A stretch of DNA of 64,000 bases from Candidatus Falkowella caecavicola (GTDB lineage: Bacteria > Bacillota > Clostridia > Oscillospirales > Ruminococcaceae). Position 1 is the first letter of the stretch; each line of letters starts with the position of its first letter. The notes beneath the pieces are model-generated. The model was given only the letters and a program-made list of their open reading frames with translations, had not been told where the DNA came from and made no database searches. The translations under genes were made by a program, and so were the position numbers. The stretch lies in assembly GCA_904420125.1 (NCBI GenBank), contig CAJFUK010000007.1, forward strand, positions 39,632 through 103,631, given 5' to 3'. Shown here piece by piece: positions 16,057 through 23,046 of this stretch.

Positions 16057-16572
16057 ATGATTGTTTTGATTGCCGGGTGTTCCCATACGGGAAAAACCTT
16101 ACTCGCGCAGAGATTATTAGAAAAATACGCATTTCCTTATTTATCGATTGATCATTTGAAAATGGGATTGATCCGAAGCGGAAATGTTGCCTTAACACCA
16201 GAGGACGACGATGAACTGGAAGTTTATCTTTGGCCGATTATTCGGGAAATGATTAAAACAGCAATTGAAAATCATCAAAATCTTGTGGTTGAAGGATGCT
16301 ACATTCCTTTTCGGTGGAAAGAGGATTTTGACCAAGAGTATCTTAAGGAAATCAAATATTACTGTCTGATCATGACAGAAAAATATATTCACGAGCACTT
16401 TCAAGAGATCAAATCTTTTGCCAGCGTGATCGAGCAGCGTGGTGACGATTCATTTTGCACTAAAGAAATGCTGCTTAAAGAAAATGCGAAAAATCTGGAA
16501 ATGTGTAAAAAATATGACTGTACATATATTGAGATCAATGATTCTTATCATTTGGATATTCAATTATTTTAA
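16057..16572 (+). CDS. Small P-loop kinase-like protein
   Basis: A 171-residue nucleotide-binding protein of the adenylate-kinase/2-phosphoglycerate-kinase fold group. The Walker A motif is GCSHTGKTLLAQ at residues 6-17, followed by LSIDHLKMG (phosphate-acceptor side) and NLVVEGCYIP as the Walker B-like strand. No specific substrate is evident. The ATG at 16057 follows GGAGG at 5 bases; the frame is open seven codons further without a better site. It lies 54 bases after the preceding gene and may share its transcript. Confidence 0.78.
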   Translation: MIVLIAGCSHTGKTLLAQRLLEKYAFPYLSIDHLKMGLIRSGNVALTPEDDDELEVYLWPIIREMIKTAIENHQNLVVEGCYIPFRWKEDFDQEYLKEIKYYCLIMTEKYIHEHFQEIKSFASVIEQRGDDSFCTKEMLLKENAKNLEMCKKYDCTYIEINDSYHLDIQLF

Positions 16573-16595
16573 ACGGGAAAGATTGAAAATTTCGG

Positions 16596-16624
16596 TTGAC
16601 AAAAGATCCGGAATATGCTAAACT
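16596..16624 (+). promoter_or_regulatory. Promoter of the rplU operon
   Basis: Consensus TTGACA (16596-16601) and TAAACT (16619-16624), 17-base spacer. Confidence 0.82.
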
Positions 16625-16630
16625 AATAAA

Positions 16631-16710
16631 GCCGCATATGCCAGGCTATAAGTGCGCCCTGACGCCGCCTGTGTTCATAGCGAGATTATCACAGAAAGCA
16701 GGATAAAAGA
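16631..16710 (+). ncRNA. L21 leader (5' UTR of rplU)
   Basis: About 80 bases between promoter and rplU with the GCCG...CCAGGC...GCGCCCTGACGCC layout expected of the Firmicute L21 leader, a cis-acting element thought to bind L21 for autoregulation. Assigned from position and partial resemblance, not from a covariance search. Confidence 0.65.
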
Positions 16711-17022
16711 ATGTACGCTGTTATTGAGACCGGCGGCAAGCAGTATAAGGTTGCTGAAGGCGACGTAGTCTTTGTTGAAAAACTGGATGTCAATCCAGAT
16801 GATCAAATCAACTTTGACAAAGTAGTTCTTCTTGGCAAGGACAACGAGACAGTTGTTGGAACTCCTTATGTTGCAGGCGCTGCTGTAGCTGCCAAGGTAT
16901 TAAAAAACGGTAAAGGTAAAAAAATTACTGTATTTACCTATAAGACCAAAAAAGACAGTAAGCGTAAAATGGGTCATAGACAGCCCTATACGCAGGTTCG
17001 TATCGAATCCATCAAGGCGTAA
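16711..17022 (+). CDS. rplU: 50S ribosomal protein L21
   Basis: L21 binds 23S rRNA. Its 103 residues are the normal size, starting [14 protein letters not shown] and ending with the [11 protein letters not shown] block. First gene of the rplU-prp-rpmA operon; the ATG is preceded by AGCAGGATAAAAGA. Translation is probably feedback-controlled by the leader. Confidence 0.98.
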   Translation: MYAVIETGGKQYKVAEGDVVFVEKLDVNPDDQINFDKVVLLGKDNETVVGTPYVAGAAVAAKVLKNGKGKKITVFTYKTKKDSKRKMGHRQPYTQVRIESIKA

Positions 17023-17026
17023 GGTT

Positions 17027-17341
17027 ATGATTCGGGCTGAATTTTACAGGCGGCATGGGAAGCTGACGGGTTTTTTGATTTCCGGACATGCGCTTTTTGA
17101 CGAATATGGACGGGATATAGTTTGTGCTTCTGTGACCTCCGCGGTTCAGCTGACAGCCAATGGTATTACGGAATGCGCCGGCGGAACAGCAGATGTTTCT
17201 GTACGGGAAAATTCCATAGGCCTGACGCTGAAGAAATGCGACGATATTTCCGTATGTTTTTTACAGGCGCTTCGGCTCCATTTGGAGTGTTTGTCGCAGG
17301 ATTATGAAAAGACCATTGAATTGATTGATCTGGAGGTGTAG
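17027..17341 (+). CDS. prp: Ribosomal-processing cysteine protease Prp
   Basis: Cysteine protease that removes the N-terminal extension of ribosomal protein L27 in Firmicutes. The 104-residue protein has the catalytic pair His21 in ISGHALFDE and Cys33 in DIVCASVTSA. It lies 4 bases after rplU and 3 bases before rpmA, the standard position. The substrate extension is visible in the rpmA product, so enzyme and target are both present. Confidence 0.96.
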   Translation: MIRAEFYRRHGKLTGFLISGHALFDEYGRDIVCASVTSAVQLTANGITECAGGTADVSVRENSIGLTLKKCDDISVCFLQALRLHLECLSQDYEKTIELIDLEV

Positions 17342-17344
17342 CAA

Positions 17345-17623
17345 ATGTTAAGATTAAGCATGCAGTTCTTTGCACATAAAAAAGGTGTTGGTTCTACAAA
17401 GAACGGACGTGACTCTGAGTCTAAACGACTGGGTGTCAAACGTGCGGATGGTCAGTTTGTTCTGGCTGGCAATATTCTGGTTCGCCAGCGGGGTACACAT
17501 ATCCATCCAGGCGAGAACGTAGGCCGTGGTTCTGATGATACACTGTTCGCCCTGGTGGACGGCAAAGTAAAATTTGAACGTCTTGGCCGCGACCGTAAAA
17601 AAGTCAGCGTTTATACAGCATAA
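17345..17623 (+). CDS. rpmA: 50S ribosomal protein L27, with Prp-cleaved N-terminal extension
   Basis: L27 reaches the peptidyl-transferase centre with its N-terminus. The 92-residue product begins MLRLSMQFF followed by AHKKG; in Firmicutes Prp cleaves after Phe-Phe so that Ala10 becomes the mature end. The remaining sequence ([33 protein letters not shown]) is standard. The ATG follows GGAGGTGTAGCAA. A strong terminator comes 17 bases after the stop. Confidence 0.98.
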   Translation: MLRLSMQFFAHKKGVGSTKNGRDSESKRLGVKRADGQFVLAGNILVRQRGTHIHPGENVGRGSDDTLFALVDGKVKFERLGRDRKKVSVYTA

Positions 17624-17639
17624 GCTTCTATATGATGTG

Positions 17640-17668
17640 AAAACCCCCGGAAAATCCGGGGGTTTTTG
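17640..17668 (+). terminator. Terminator of rplU-prp-rpmA
   Basis: AAACCCCCGG/CCGGGGGTTT stem with an AAAAT loop and a following T-run. Confidence 0.95.
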
Positions 17669-17740
17669 TATGTGAAGGCAAAATGCATGGCTGTTGTTCC
17701 AGGCTTTAGACAATGGCCTAAGGACAGCAAAGCAAAACGG

Positions 17741-17770
17741 TTGCATTTTATATACATTTTGTGGTATAAT
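17741..17770 (+). promoter_or_regulatory. Promoter of obgE
   Basis: TTGCAT (17741-17746) and TATAAT (17765-17770), 18-base spacer, 73 bases before the ATG. Confidence 0.72.
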
Positions 17771-17843
17771 ACAATTAATTTGGCTCTGGTTACAGAGCAG
17801 ACCGGTCAAAAGAAGGAAATAAAGAAAGTAACGGAGAAAAATC

Positions 17844-19115
17844 ATGTTTGTCGATAGTGTAAAAATTTATGTTAAAGCCGGAAACGGGGGAAATGGCGCC
17901 GTATCTTTTCACCGTGAAAAGTATGTGGCGGCTGGTGGACCAGACGGTGGCGACGGAGGCCGCGGAGGAGACATTGTTTTTGTTGTCGATCCGAGTCTGT
18001 CTACTTTGGTAGATTTCCGTTATCGTAAAAAGTATATTGCGGGAAATGGAGAAGATGGACGTTCAAAGCGCTGTAATGGAAAAAGCGCAGAAAATTTAAT
18101 CATTAAAGTCCCACGAGGGACATTGATTAAAGACGCAAAAACCGGCAGGTTGATTGCGGATTGTTCCAGTGACCAGCCGGTAACAGTGGCTAAAGGAGGC
18201 CGTGGTGGAAAGGGGAACGCCTGGTTTGCAACCCCAACCCGGCAGATTCCACGTTTTGCAAAACCGGGTTACACGGGAGAAGAACTGGAACTGAACCTGG
18301 AACTGAAGCTGTTGGCAGATGTCGGGCTGGTCGGCTTTCCGAATGTGGGGAAATCGACGCTCATTTCGGTGGTCAGCGCAGCCAAACCAAAGATCGCCAA
18401 TTATCATTTTACAACGCTGACTCCGGTGCTCGGCGTTGTACGGGTGGATGAAGGGAAATCGTTTGTCATGGCTGATATTCCTGGATTGATTGAAGGCGCC
18501 AGCGACGGTGTTGGTCTTGGACATGCCTTTTTGCGTCATGTGGAGCGATGCCGTCTGATCATTCATGTTGTAGACGTTTCTGGCAGTGAGTCGCGGGATC
18601 CGATTGCAGATTTTGAAGCCATTAATCGGGAACTCGCACAGTTTGATCAGGATCTGGCAGAACGTCCACAGATTGTGGCGGCGAATAAGTGTGATATGGC
18701 AACGCAGGAACAGATCTTGCGGTTTCGTACTTATGTCGAACAACAGGGATATGCCTGTTTTGAGATTTCCGCGGCAACAACTCAGGGAACACACACGCTG
18801 ATTGCAGCGGTATCTGATCAGCTGGATGATTTACCGCCGATCCGTGAATATCAGCCGGAAGAAATCAATCCGGAAACCTTAACAGAGGAAAATAAAAATC
18901 GTTTTGAGATTTCTGTTATAGACGGAAAATATGTTATTGATGCACCCTGGTTGGATTATGTGCTGGGTTCTGTCAATATGGATGATTATGAATCTTTACA
19001 GTACTTTCAGAGAGTGCTCCGCAACAGTGGGATTATTGATAAACTGGAAGAGATGGGGATTCAGGAAGGAGATACGGTGGATATTTTCGGATTTGAGTTT
19101 GATTTTGTTTTTTAA
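17844..19115 (+). CDS. obgE: GTPase Obg/CgtA
   Basis: Essential ribosome-associated GTPase linked to 50S assembly and the stringent response. The 423 residues show the three family parts: a glycine-rich Obg fold (1 to about 159, with GGNGAVSFHREKY and GGPDGGDGGRGG), the G domain (G1 GFPNVGKST about 167, G3 DIPGLIEGA, G4 NKCD) and a C-terminal OCT domain from about residue 345. The OCT domain is characteristic of Gram-positive Obg. It has its own promoter and is followed within 20 bases by the mini-RNase III gene. Confidence 0.98.
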   Translation: MFVDSVKIYVKAGNGGNGAVSFHREKYVAAGGPDGGDGGRGGDIVFVVDPSLSTLVDFRYRKKYIAGNGEDGRSKRCNGKSAENLIIKVPRGTLIKDAKTGRLIADCSSDQPVTVAKGGRGGKGNAWFATPTRQIPRFAKPGYTGEELELNLELKLLADVGLVGFPNVGKSTLISVVSAAKPKIANYHFTTLTPVLGVVRVDEGKSFVMADIPGLIEGASDGVGLGHAFLRHVERCRLIIHVVDVSGSESRDPIADFEAINRELAQFDQDLAERPQIVAANKCDMATQEQILRFRTYVEQQGYACFEISAATTQGTHTLIAAVSDQLDDLPPIREYQPEEINPETLTEENKNRFEISVIDGKYVIDAPWLDYVLGSVNMDDYESLQYFQRVLRNSGIIDKLEEMGIQEGDTVDIFGFEFDFVF

Positions 19116-19127
19116 GGAGGTTTTATT

Positions 19128-19547
19128 ACGCTGGAATCAGAGTTTACCACGCAAAATGCCAAGCAGTACAGTCCATTGACCCTGGCATTTTTGGGAGATG
19201 CTGTATTTGAACTGATGGTCAGGGAAAAAATTATGGCGGTAGGCAGTATGCCGGTTGGCAAATTGCATCATGCCGCTGTTCAATATGTATGCGCGAGTGC
19301 ACAGGCGAAGGCGATCGATATTTTAATGCCAAATCTCTCCGAGGAAGAAGAACGCATATTTAGACGCGGACGAAATGCCCATGGAAACCACGTGCCCCGC
19401 AACTCGAATCCCCGCGATTATAGAGCGGCTACCGGATTGGAAACTTTATTCGGATATTTGTACATACAGGGGGAAAATGCGAGGATTCAGGAATTATTTT
19501 TGATTCTCTGGAATCATCTGCAGCCGTTAAACTCTCCTGAGAATTAA
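19128..19547 (+). CDS. mrnC: Mini-ribonuclease III, apparent ACG start
   Basis: Dimeric RNase III catalytic domain without the dsRNA-binding domain; matures 23S rRNA in Firmicutes. The signature LAFLGDAVFEL carries the catalytic acids and the RRGRNAHGNHVPRN helix is typical. The start is odd. A strong AGGAGG (19115-19120) lies 7 bases before an in-frame ACG at 19128, and with Met there the protein would begin (M)LESEF, as the Bacillus enzyme begins MLEF. There is no in-frame ATG or GTG near it; the first TTG (19176) has no ribosome site and would remove 16 residues. Either ACG is used (ATT 19125 and CTG 19131 are alternatives) or the base is a mutation or error. Product about 139 residues. 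Confidence 0.9.
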   Translation, partial: TLESEFTTQNAKQYSPLTLAFLGDAVFELMVREKIMAVGSMPVGKLHHAAVQYVCASAQAKAIDILMPNLSEEEERIFRRGRNAHGNHVPRNSNPRDYRAATGLETLFGYLYIQGENARIQELFLILWNHLQPLNSPEN

Positions 19548-19562
19548 AGAGGGGATGCGATC

Positions 19563-20429
19563 ATGATGGGTATTGCTAAAAATCGGACAATGGAAATGGT
19601 GCTGGATCTTCTGGTGATTATTGCTGGGACAGCCTTATTTGCACTGGGCGTACATGTTTTTACTGTACCCAATCATATCGCTCCTGGCGGACTTACGGGT
19701 ATTGCAACTTTAATCAGTTATTTGACAAAGTTTCCGATTGGAACTGTGACGATGATTCTCAATATTCCAATCATGGTGGCCGGATTTTTATCGCTGGGAC
19801 GGCGATTTATTTTTAACACTTTTGTATCTGTCGTTTCATTTACTTTGTTTTCCGATATTTTATTTGCTAAGATTCCAGTATATCAAGGGGATATGATCTT
19901 AGCGGCGATCTTTGGTGGTGTGGTCATTGGTTCGGGATTGGCATTAGCATTTCTGCGGGGTGGCTCTACCGGCGGTACGGACATCATTAATCGGATTGTT
20001 CAGAAAAAAATTCCTCATATTAAACTTGGCAAAATCACTTTCCTGACAGATTTGATGGTTATTTTAGCTGCGATGGCGGTCTATCGGGATTTTGAAGCAG
20101 CGCTTTATGCGGTTGTTTCTATTTTTGTACAGACTACTGTTATGGATAAAGTTTTATATGGTATGGATGTCAGTAAGATGGCGCTGATTATTACAGAGCA
20201 GCCTGAAAAGGTATCTCAAGCTTTGTTGCAGAAACTGCAGCGTGGGTGTACGATTCTGAAAGGAACGGGGGCCTATACCGGAGAAGAAAAATCAATATTG
20301 GTTTGCGCGGTTCACCGTAATCAGTTTTATAAAGTTAAACAGGTTGCTGCAGAGGCGGATCCGGGAGTATTTATGATTCTCAGCGATGCAAGCGAAGTGA
20401 TGGGACATGGATTTAAATCTATGCAGTAA
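19563..20429 (+). CDS. YitT family membrane protein (DUF2179)
   Basis: Integral membrane protein of 288 residues with about five to six helices in the first 200 (the family's DUF161/YitT region, including VPNHIAPGGLTGIA and FLRGGSTGGTDIINR), followed by a soluble DUF2179 domain (CTILKGTGAYTGEEKSIL, then a KVKQVAAEADPGVF stretch). The function of the family is not established; transport has been proposed. GAGGGG lies before the ATG, with a second ATG one codon later. It follows the mini-RNase III gene by 15 bases and is likely co-transcribed with obgE. Confidence 0.92.
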   Translation: MMGIAKNRTMEMVLDLLVIIAGTALFALGVHVFTVPNHIAPGGLTGIATLISYLTKFPIGTVTMILNIPIMVAGFLSLGRRFIFNTFVSVVSFTLFSDILFAKIPVYQGDMILAAIFGGVVIGSGLALAFLRGGSTGGTDIINRIVQKKIPHIKLGKITFLTDLMVILAAMAVYRDFEAALYAVVSIFVQTTVMDKVLYGMDVSKMALIITEQPEKVSQALLQKLQRGCTILKGTGAYTGEEKSILVCAVHRNQFYKVKQVAAEADPGVFMILSDASEVMGHGFKSMQ

Positions 20430-20504
20430 TCTGTAATTTTTTACTTTTTTAAGAAAATAATGATAAAGTTTAGATATCTTTTCTAATTTTTTATTGTAAA
20501 AAAA

Positions 20505-20529
20505 GACCCGCCGGATCTACCGGCGGGTC
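20505..20529 (-). terminator. Terminator for the small minus-strand gene
   Basis: GACCCGCCGG/CCGGCGGGTC perfect 10-base stem with a 5-base loop. On the minus strand it is followed by seven Ts, so it terminates the gene at 20558-20719. Read from the plus strand it lacks a T-run but may still serve the yitT side. Confidence 0.9.
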
Positions 20530-20557
20530 GATGGGAGATTTGGGTACAGATATCAGA

Positions 20558-20719
20558 TTATCTGCCACCATGTTCGTTTTTCTTGTTCGACTGTTTTTTA
20601 GCGCTCTGATAATTGTCCTGTACAGAATCCGTCATGTTGCTGACAGCGTTTACCTGCTGTGTAGCCTGTGCGTTGTCCTGTTTTTTATTCTGTTTGTTTT
20701 TGCTGTTTGTTTTATCCAT
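20558..20719 (-). CDS. Small Asn/Gln/Lys-rich protein, 53 residues
   Basis: No family recognised. The gene has all the signs of being real: ATG with GTGAGGTGA at good spacing, 53 codons, TAA stop and a strong T-tailed terminator 28 bases later, all on the minus strand in an otherwise empty gap between yitT and the methylase gene. The product is hydrophilic and low complexity: about half of it is Lys, Asn or Gln, it has no cysteine or hydrophobic run, and it ends NEHGGR. Composition recalls small spore proteins of the gamma type, which are also Asn/Gln-rich, but there is no motif to prove it. Confidence 0.75.
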   Translation of the reverse strand: MDKTNSKNKQNKKQDNAQATQQVNAVSNMTDSVQDNYQSAKKQSNKKNEHGGR

Positions 20720-20791
20720 TTTTATCACCTCACTTTGCTGAGAATAGTATGTGATTCCTGCACAAGATTTATACGGAAAGGATGAAAGGTT

Positions 20792-22171
20792 TTGTCAGGC
20801 CAGAAAGAAATTTTTCTGCAGCGGATGCACGAGTTGCTCGGAGAAGCGTATACCCGTTTTGCTGCATGTTATGACAAACCAGCTTATCGCGGCTTAAGAG
20901 TCAATACACTTGCCTGTACGCCAGAAAATTTTCAGGAAATTTCCCCTTTTTTTATCTCGCCGGTGCCATTTTGTCCGGAAGGGTTTTATTTGTTGGAAGA
21001 AGAAAACGGCGTTGGCAATCATCCGTATCATCATGCCGGCGTATTTTACATACAAGAGCCTTCCGCCATGTCGGCGGTATCTGTACTGGATCCACAGCCG
21101 GGGGATAAGGTGCTGGATCTTTGCGCGGCACCCGGCGGTAAAAGTTCTCAGATTGCTGCCAGATTGCAGAGAAAAGGCTTGTTGGTGAGTAATGAATACG
21201 TCGCTTCCCGTGCACGGATTCTTCTTTCCAACATAGAACGGATGGGAATTCCCAATGCGGTTGTTCTGAATATGCACCCGGAGAAATTGTGTATGCATTT
21301 GGCCGGATTCTTTGACAAAGTTTTAGTTGATGCGCCCTGTTCCGGCGAAGGAATGTTCCGGAAGGATCCTCATGCTTTGGATGAATGGAGTCCGGCTCAT
21401 GTGGAAAGCTGTGCGCAACGTCAGGCTGCGATTCTGGAAAGCGCTAAACATGCCCTTCGGGAGGGTGGGATATTGGTTTATTCTACCTGTACTTTTTCAA
21501 AAGAGGAAAATGAAAGGATCATCTGCGATTTTCTTTCCAGGAATCCTGATTTTTCTATTCTGTCCACCCCTTTGTCCTTTGGTACGGACAGTCGGCCGGA
21601 GTGGTGGAATCCGGAGACTGAGTTTGTGCCATATGGTATGCACCGTATTTTTCCGTTTGACGGCGGGGAGGGGCATTTTGTTGTACGGCTGATCAAACAT
21701 GGAAGCGCTTCCACGGCAGCCGGCGGATTTCGCATGCCGGTACGGCAGGACCTTTCAATTTTTTACAGATTTTGGGAGGATGTTGCGGGCGGGGAATGCC
21801 CGGAATTTGTTTATCTGCGGGATGACTGTGTTTATATTCTGCCGGATGGATTGCCGGATTTATCCGGATTAAATGTTTTGCGGGCGGGAATTCTGGCAGG
21901 CCGAATGCAGAAAGGGCGTTTTATGCCGGAACATCAATTTTATAAGACCGTTTCTGTGTGTGATGAAAAAATTTTGGAATTATCTCTGGAAGATCCACGT
22001 ACAGAAGCCTTTCTTTTTGGAGAAGAGATCGAATGCGATCCCAAATTACAGGGTTTTTTATCTGTAAAGGTAGATGGCTTTTCACTTGGATTTGGAAAAG
22101 CAGTGCAGGGCAGGTTAAAAAATCACTATCCAAAAGGCTTGCGAAAACTGAATAAATGTGTTAAGATTTAA
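20792..22171 (+). CDS. rRNA cytosine-C5-methyltransferase, RsmF-like
   Basis: SAM-dependent m5C methylase of the NOL1/NOP2/sun (RsmB/RsmF) family, 459 residues. The SAM-binding DLCAAPGGKSSQI lies at about residue 109. The two catalytic cysteines are in DAPCSGEGMFRK and YSTCTFSKEENE. The N-terminus (about 1-100, RGLRVNT, HAGVFYIQEPSAM) fits RsmF/YebU-type enzymes, and a C-terminal PUA-like region follows. TTG at 20792 is the start, with GAAAGGATGAAAGG before it. Target is probably 16S or 23S rRNA. Confidence 0.9.
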   Translation: MSGQKEIFLQRMHELLGEAYTRFAACYDKPAYRGLRVNTLACTPENFQEISPFFISPVPFCPEGFYLLEEENGVGNHPYHHAGVFYIQEPSAMSAVSVLDPQPGDKVLDLCAAPGGKSSQIAARLQRKGLLVSNEYVASRARILLSNIERMGIPNAVVLNMHPEKLCMHLAGFFDKVLVDAPCSGEGMFRKDPHALDEWSPAHVESCAQRQAAILESAKHALREGGILVYSTCTFSKEENERIICDFLSRNPDFSILSTPLSFGTDSRPEWWNPETEFVPYGMHRIFPFDGGEGHFVVRLIKHGSASTAAGGFRMPVRQDLSIFYRFWEDVAGGECPEFVYLRDDCVYILPDGLPDLSGLNVLRAGILAGRMQKGRFMPEHQFYKTVSVCDEKILELSLEDPRTEAFLFGEEIECDPKLQGFLSVKVDGFSLGFGKAVQGRLKNHYPKGLRKLNKCVKI

Positions 22172-22205
22172 ACAATTGATTCATTATATGAAAGGAAGTT
22201 TATTC

Positions 22206-22937
22206 ATGTCCGGACATTCCAAGTGGAATAATATTAAACGTAAAAAAGAAAAGACCGATGCACAGAAAGCCAAGGTATTTACAAAAGTCGGTAGAGAAAT
22301 TTCTGTTGCTGTCAAAGAAGGAGGCGCTGATCCTTCCGTTAACGGTAAACTGCGTGATCTGATTTCAAAAGCAAAATCTTTAAACGTTCCCAACGAAAAT
22401 ATTGAACGGATTATTAAAAAGGCAAGTACAGATGAAAAGGACTCTTATGAAGAGATTACATATGAGGGTTATGGCCCTAACGGCGTGGCACTGATTGTAG
22501 AGTGTCTGACGGATAATCGTAACCGTACAGCAGCTGATCTGCGGCATTATTTTGATAAATTCGGCGGAAATCTGGGAACGACCGGATGCGTCTCCTTTAT
22601 GTTTGAACCCAAGGGGGTGCTGGTCATTGAAAACGAGGACCTGGACGAGGATCAAGTGATGGAAGATGCCGTGGAGGCTGGTGCTGACGATGTGATTTTT
22701 GAAGAGGAAGCGGTTATGATCTATACAGCGTCGGAAGATTTCAGCACGGTCCTTTCGGCTTTGGAAAACAAAAAGTATAGATTCGTTTCTGCACAGGTCG
22801 AACAGGTGCCAACAAACACCGTATCGCTGACAGATGAAGAAAGCCAAGTCAAAATGCGTAAATTGCTGGATGCCCTGGAAGATAATGATGACGTGCAGGA
22901 GGTCTGGAATAATCTTGAAAATGAAGATGAATTTTAA
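22206..22937 (+). CDS. yebC: YebC/TACO1-family regulator
   Basis: Conserved YebC/PmpR/TACO1 family protein, classically annotated as a transcriptional regulator and in several organisms shown to help ribosomes through difficult sequences. The 243 residues start MSGHSKWNNIKRKKEKTDA and contain DENIERIIKKAS-like and TYEGYGPNGVALIVE blocks, all standard. The start is ATG 22206, with AAAGGAAG upstream; the frame is open 16 codons earlier, overlapping the methylase stop by 14 bases. A hairpin terminator follows. Confidence 0.96.
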   Translation: MSGHSKWNNIKRKKEKTDAQKAKVFTKVGREISVAVKEGGADPSVNGKLRDLISKAKSLNVPNENIERIIKKASTDEKDSYEEITYEGYGPNGVALIVECLTDNRNRTAADLRHYFDKFGGNLGTTGCVSFMFEPKGVLVIENEDLDEDQVMEDAVEAGADDVIFEEEAVMIYTASEDFSTVLSALENKKYRFVSAQVEQVPTNTVSLTDEESQVKMRKLLDALEDNDDVQEVWNNLENEDEF

Positions 22938-22950
22938 TCAATAATTTTGT

Positions 22951-22978
22951 CAGACTTTTTCCATTTGGAAAAAGTCTG
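22951..22978 (+). terminator. Terminator after yebC
   Basis: CAGACTTTTTCC/GGAAAAAGTCTG, a perfect 12-base stem with a 4-base loop; the trailing T-run is weak (ATTGTAATTTTA). Confidence 0.8.
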
Positions 22979-23046
22979 ATTGTAATTTTATACAGATATT
23001 TGGAAACAAACTGGAAAAATGCTGTTTTGTTCCGGGAGGTTTTGAA

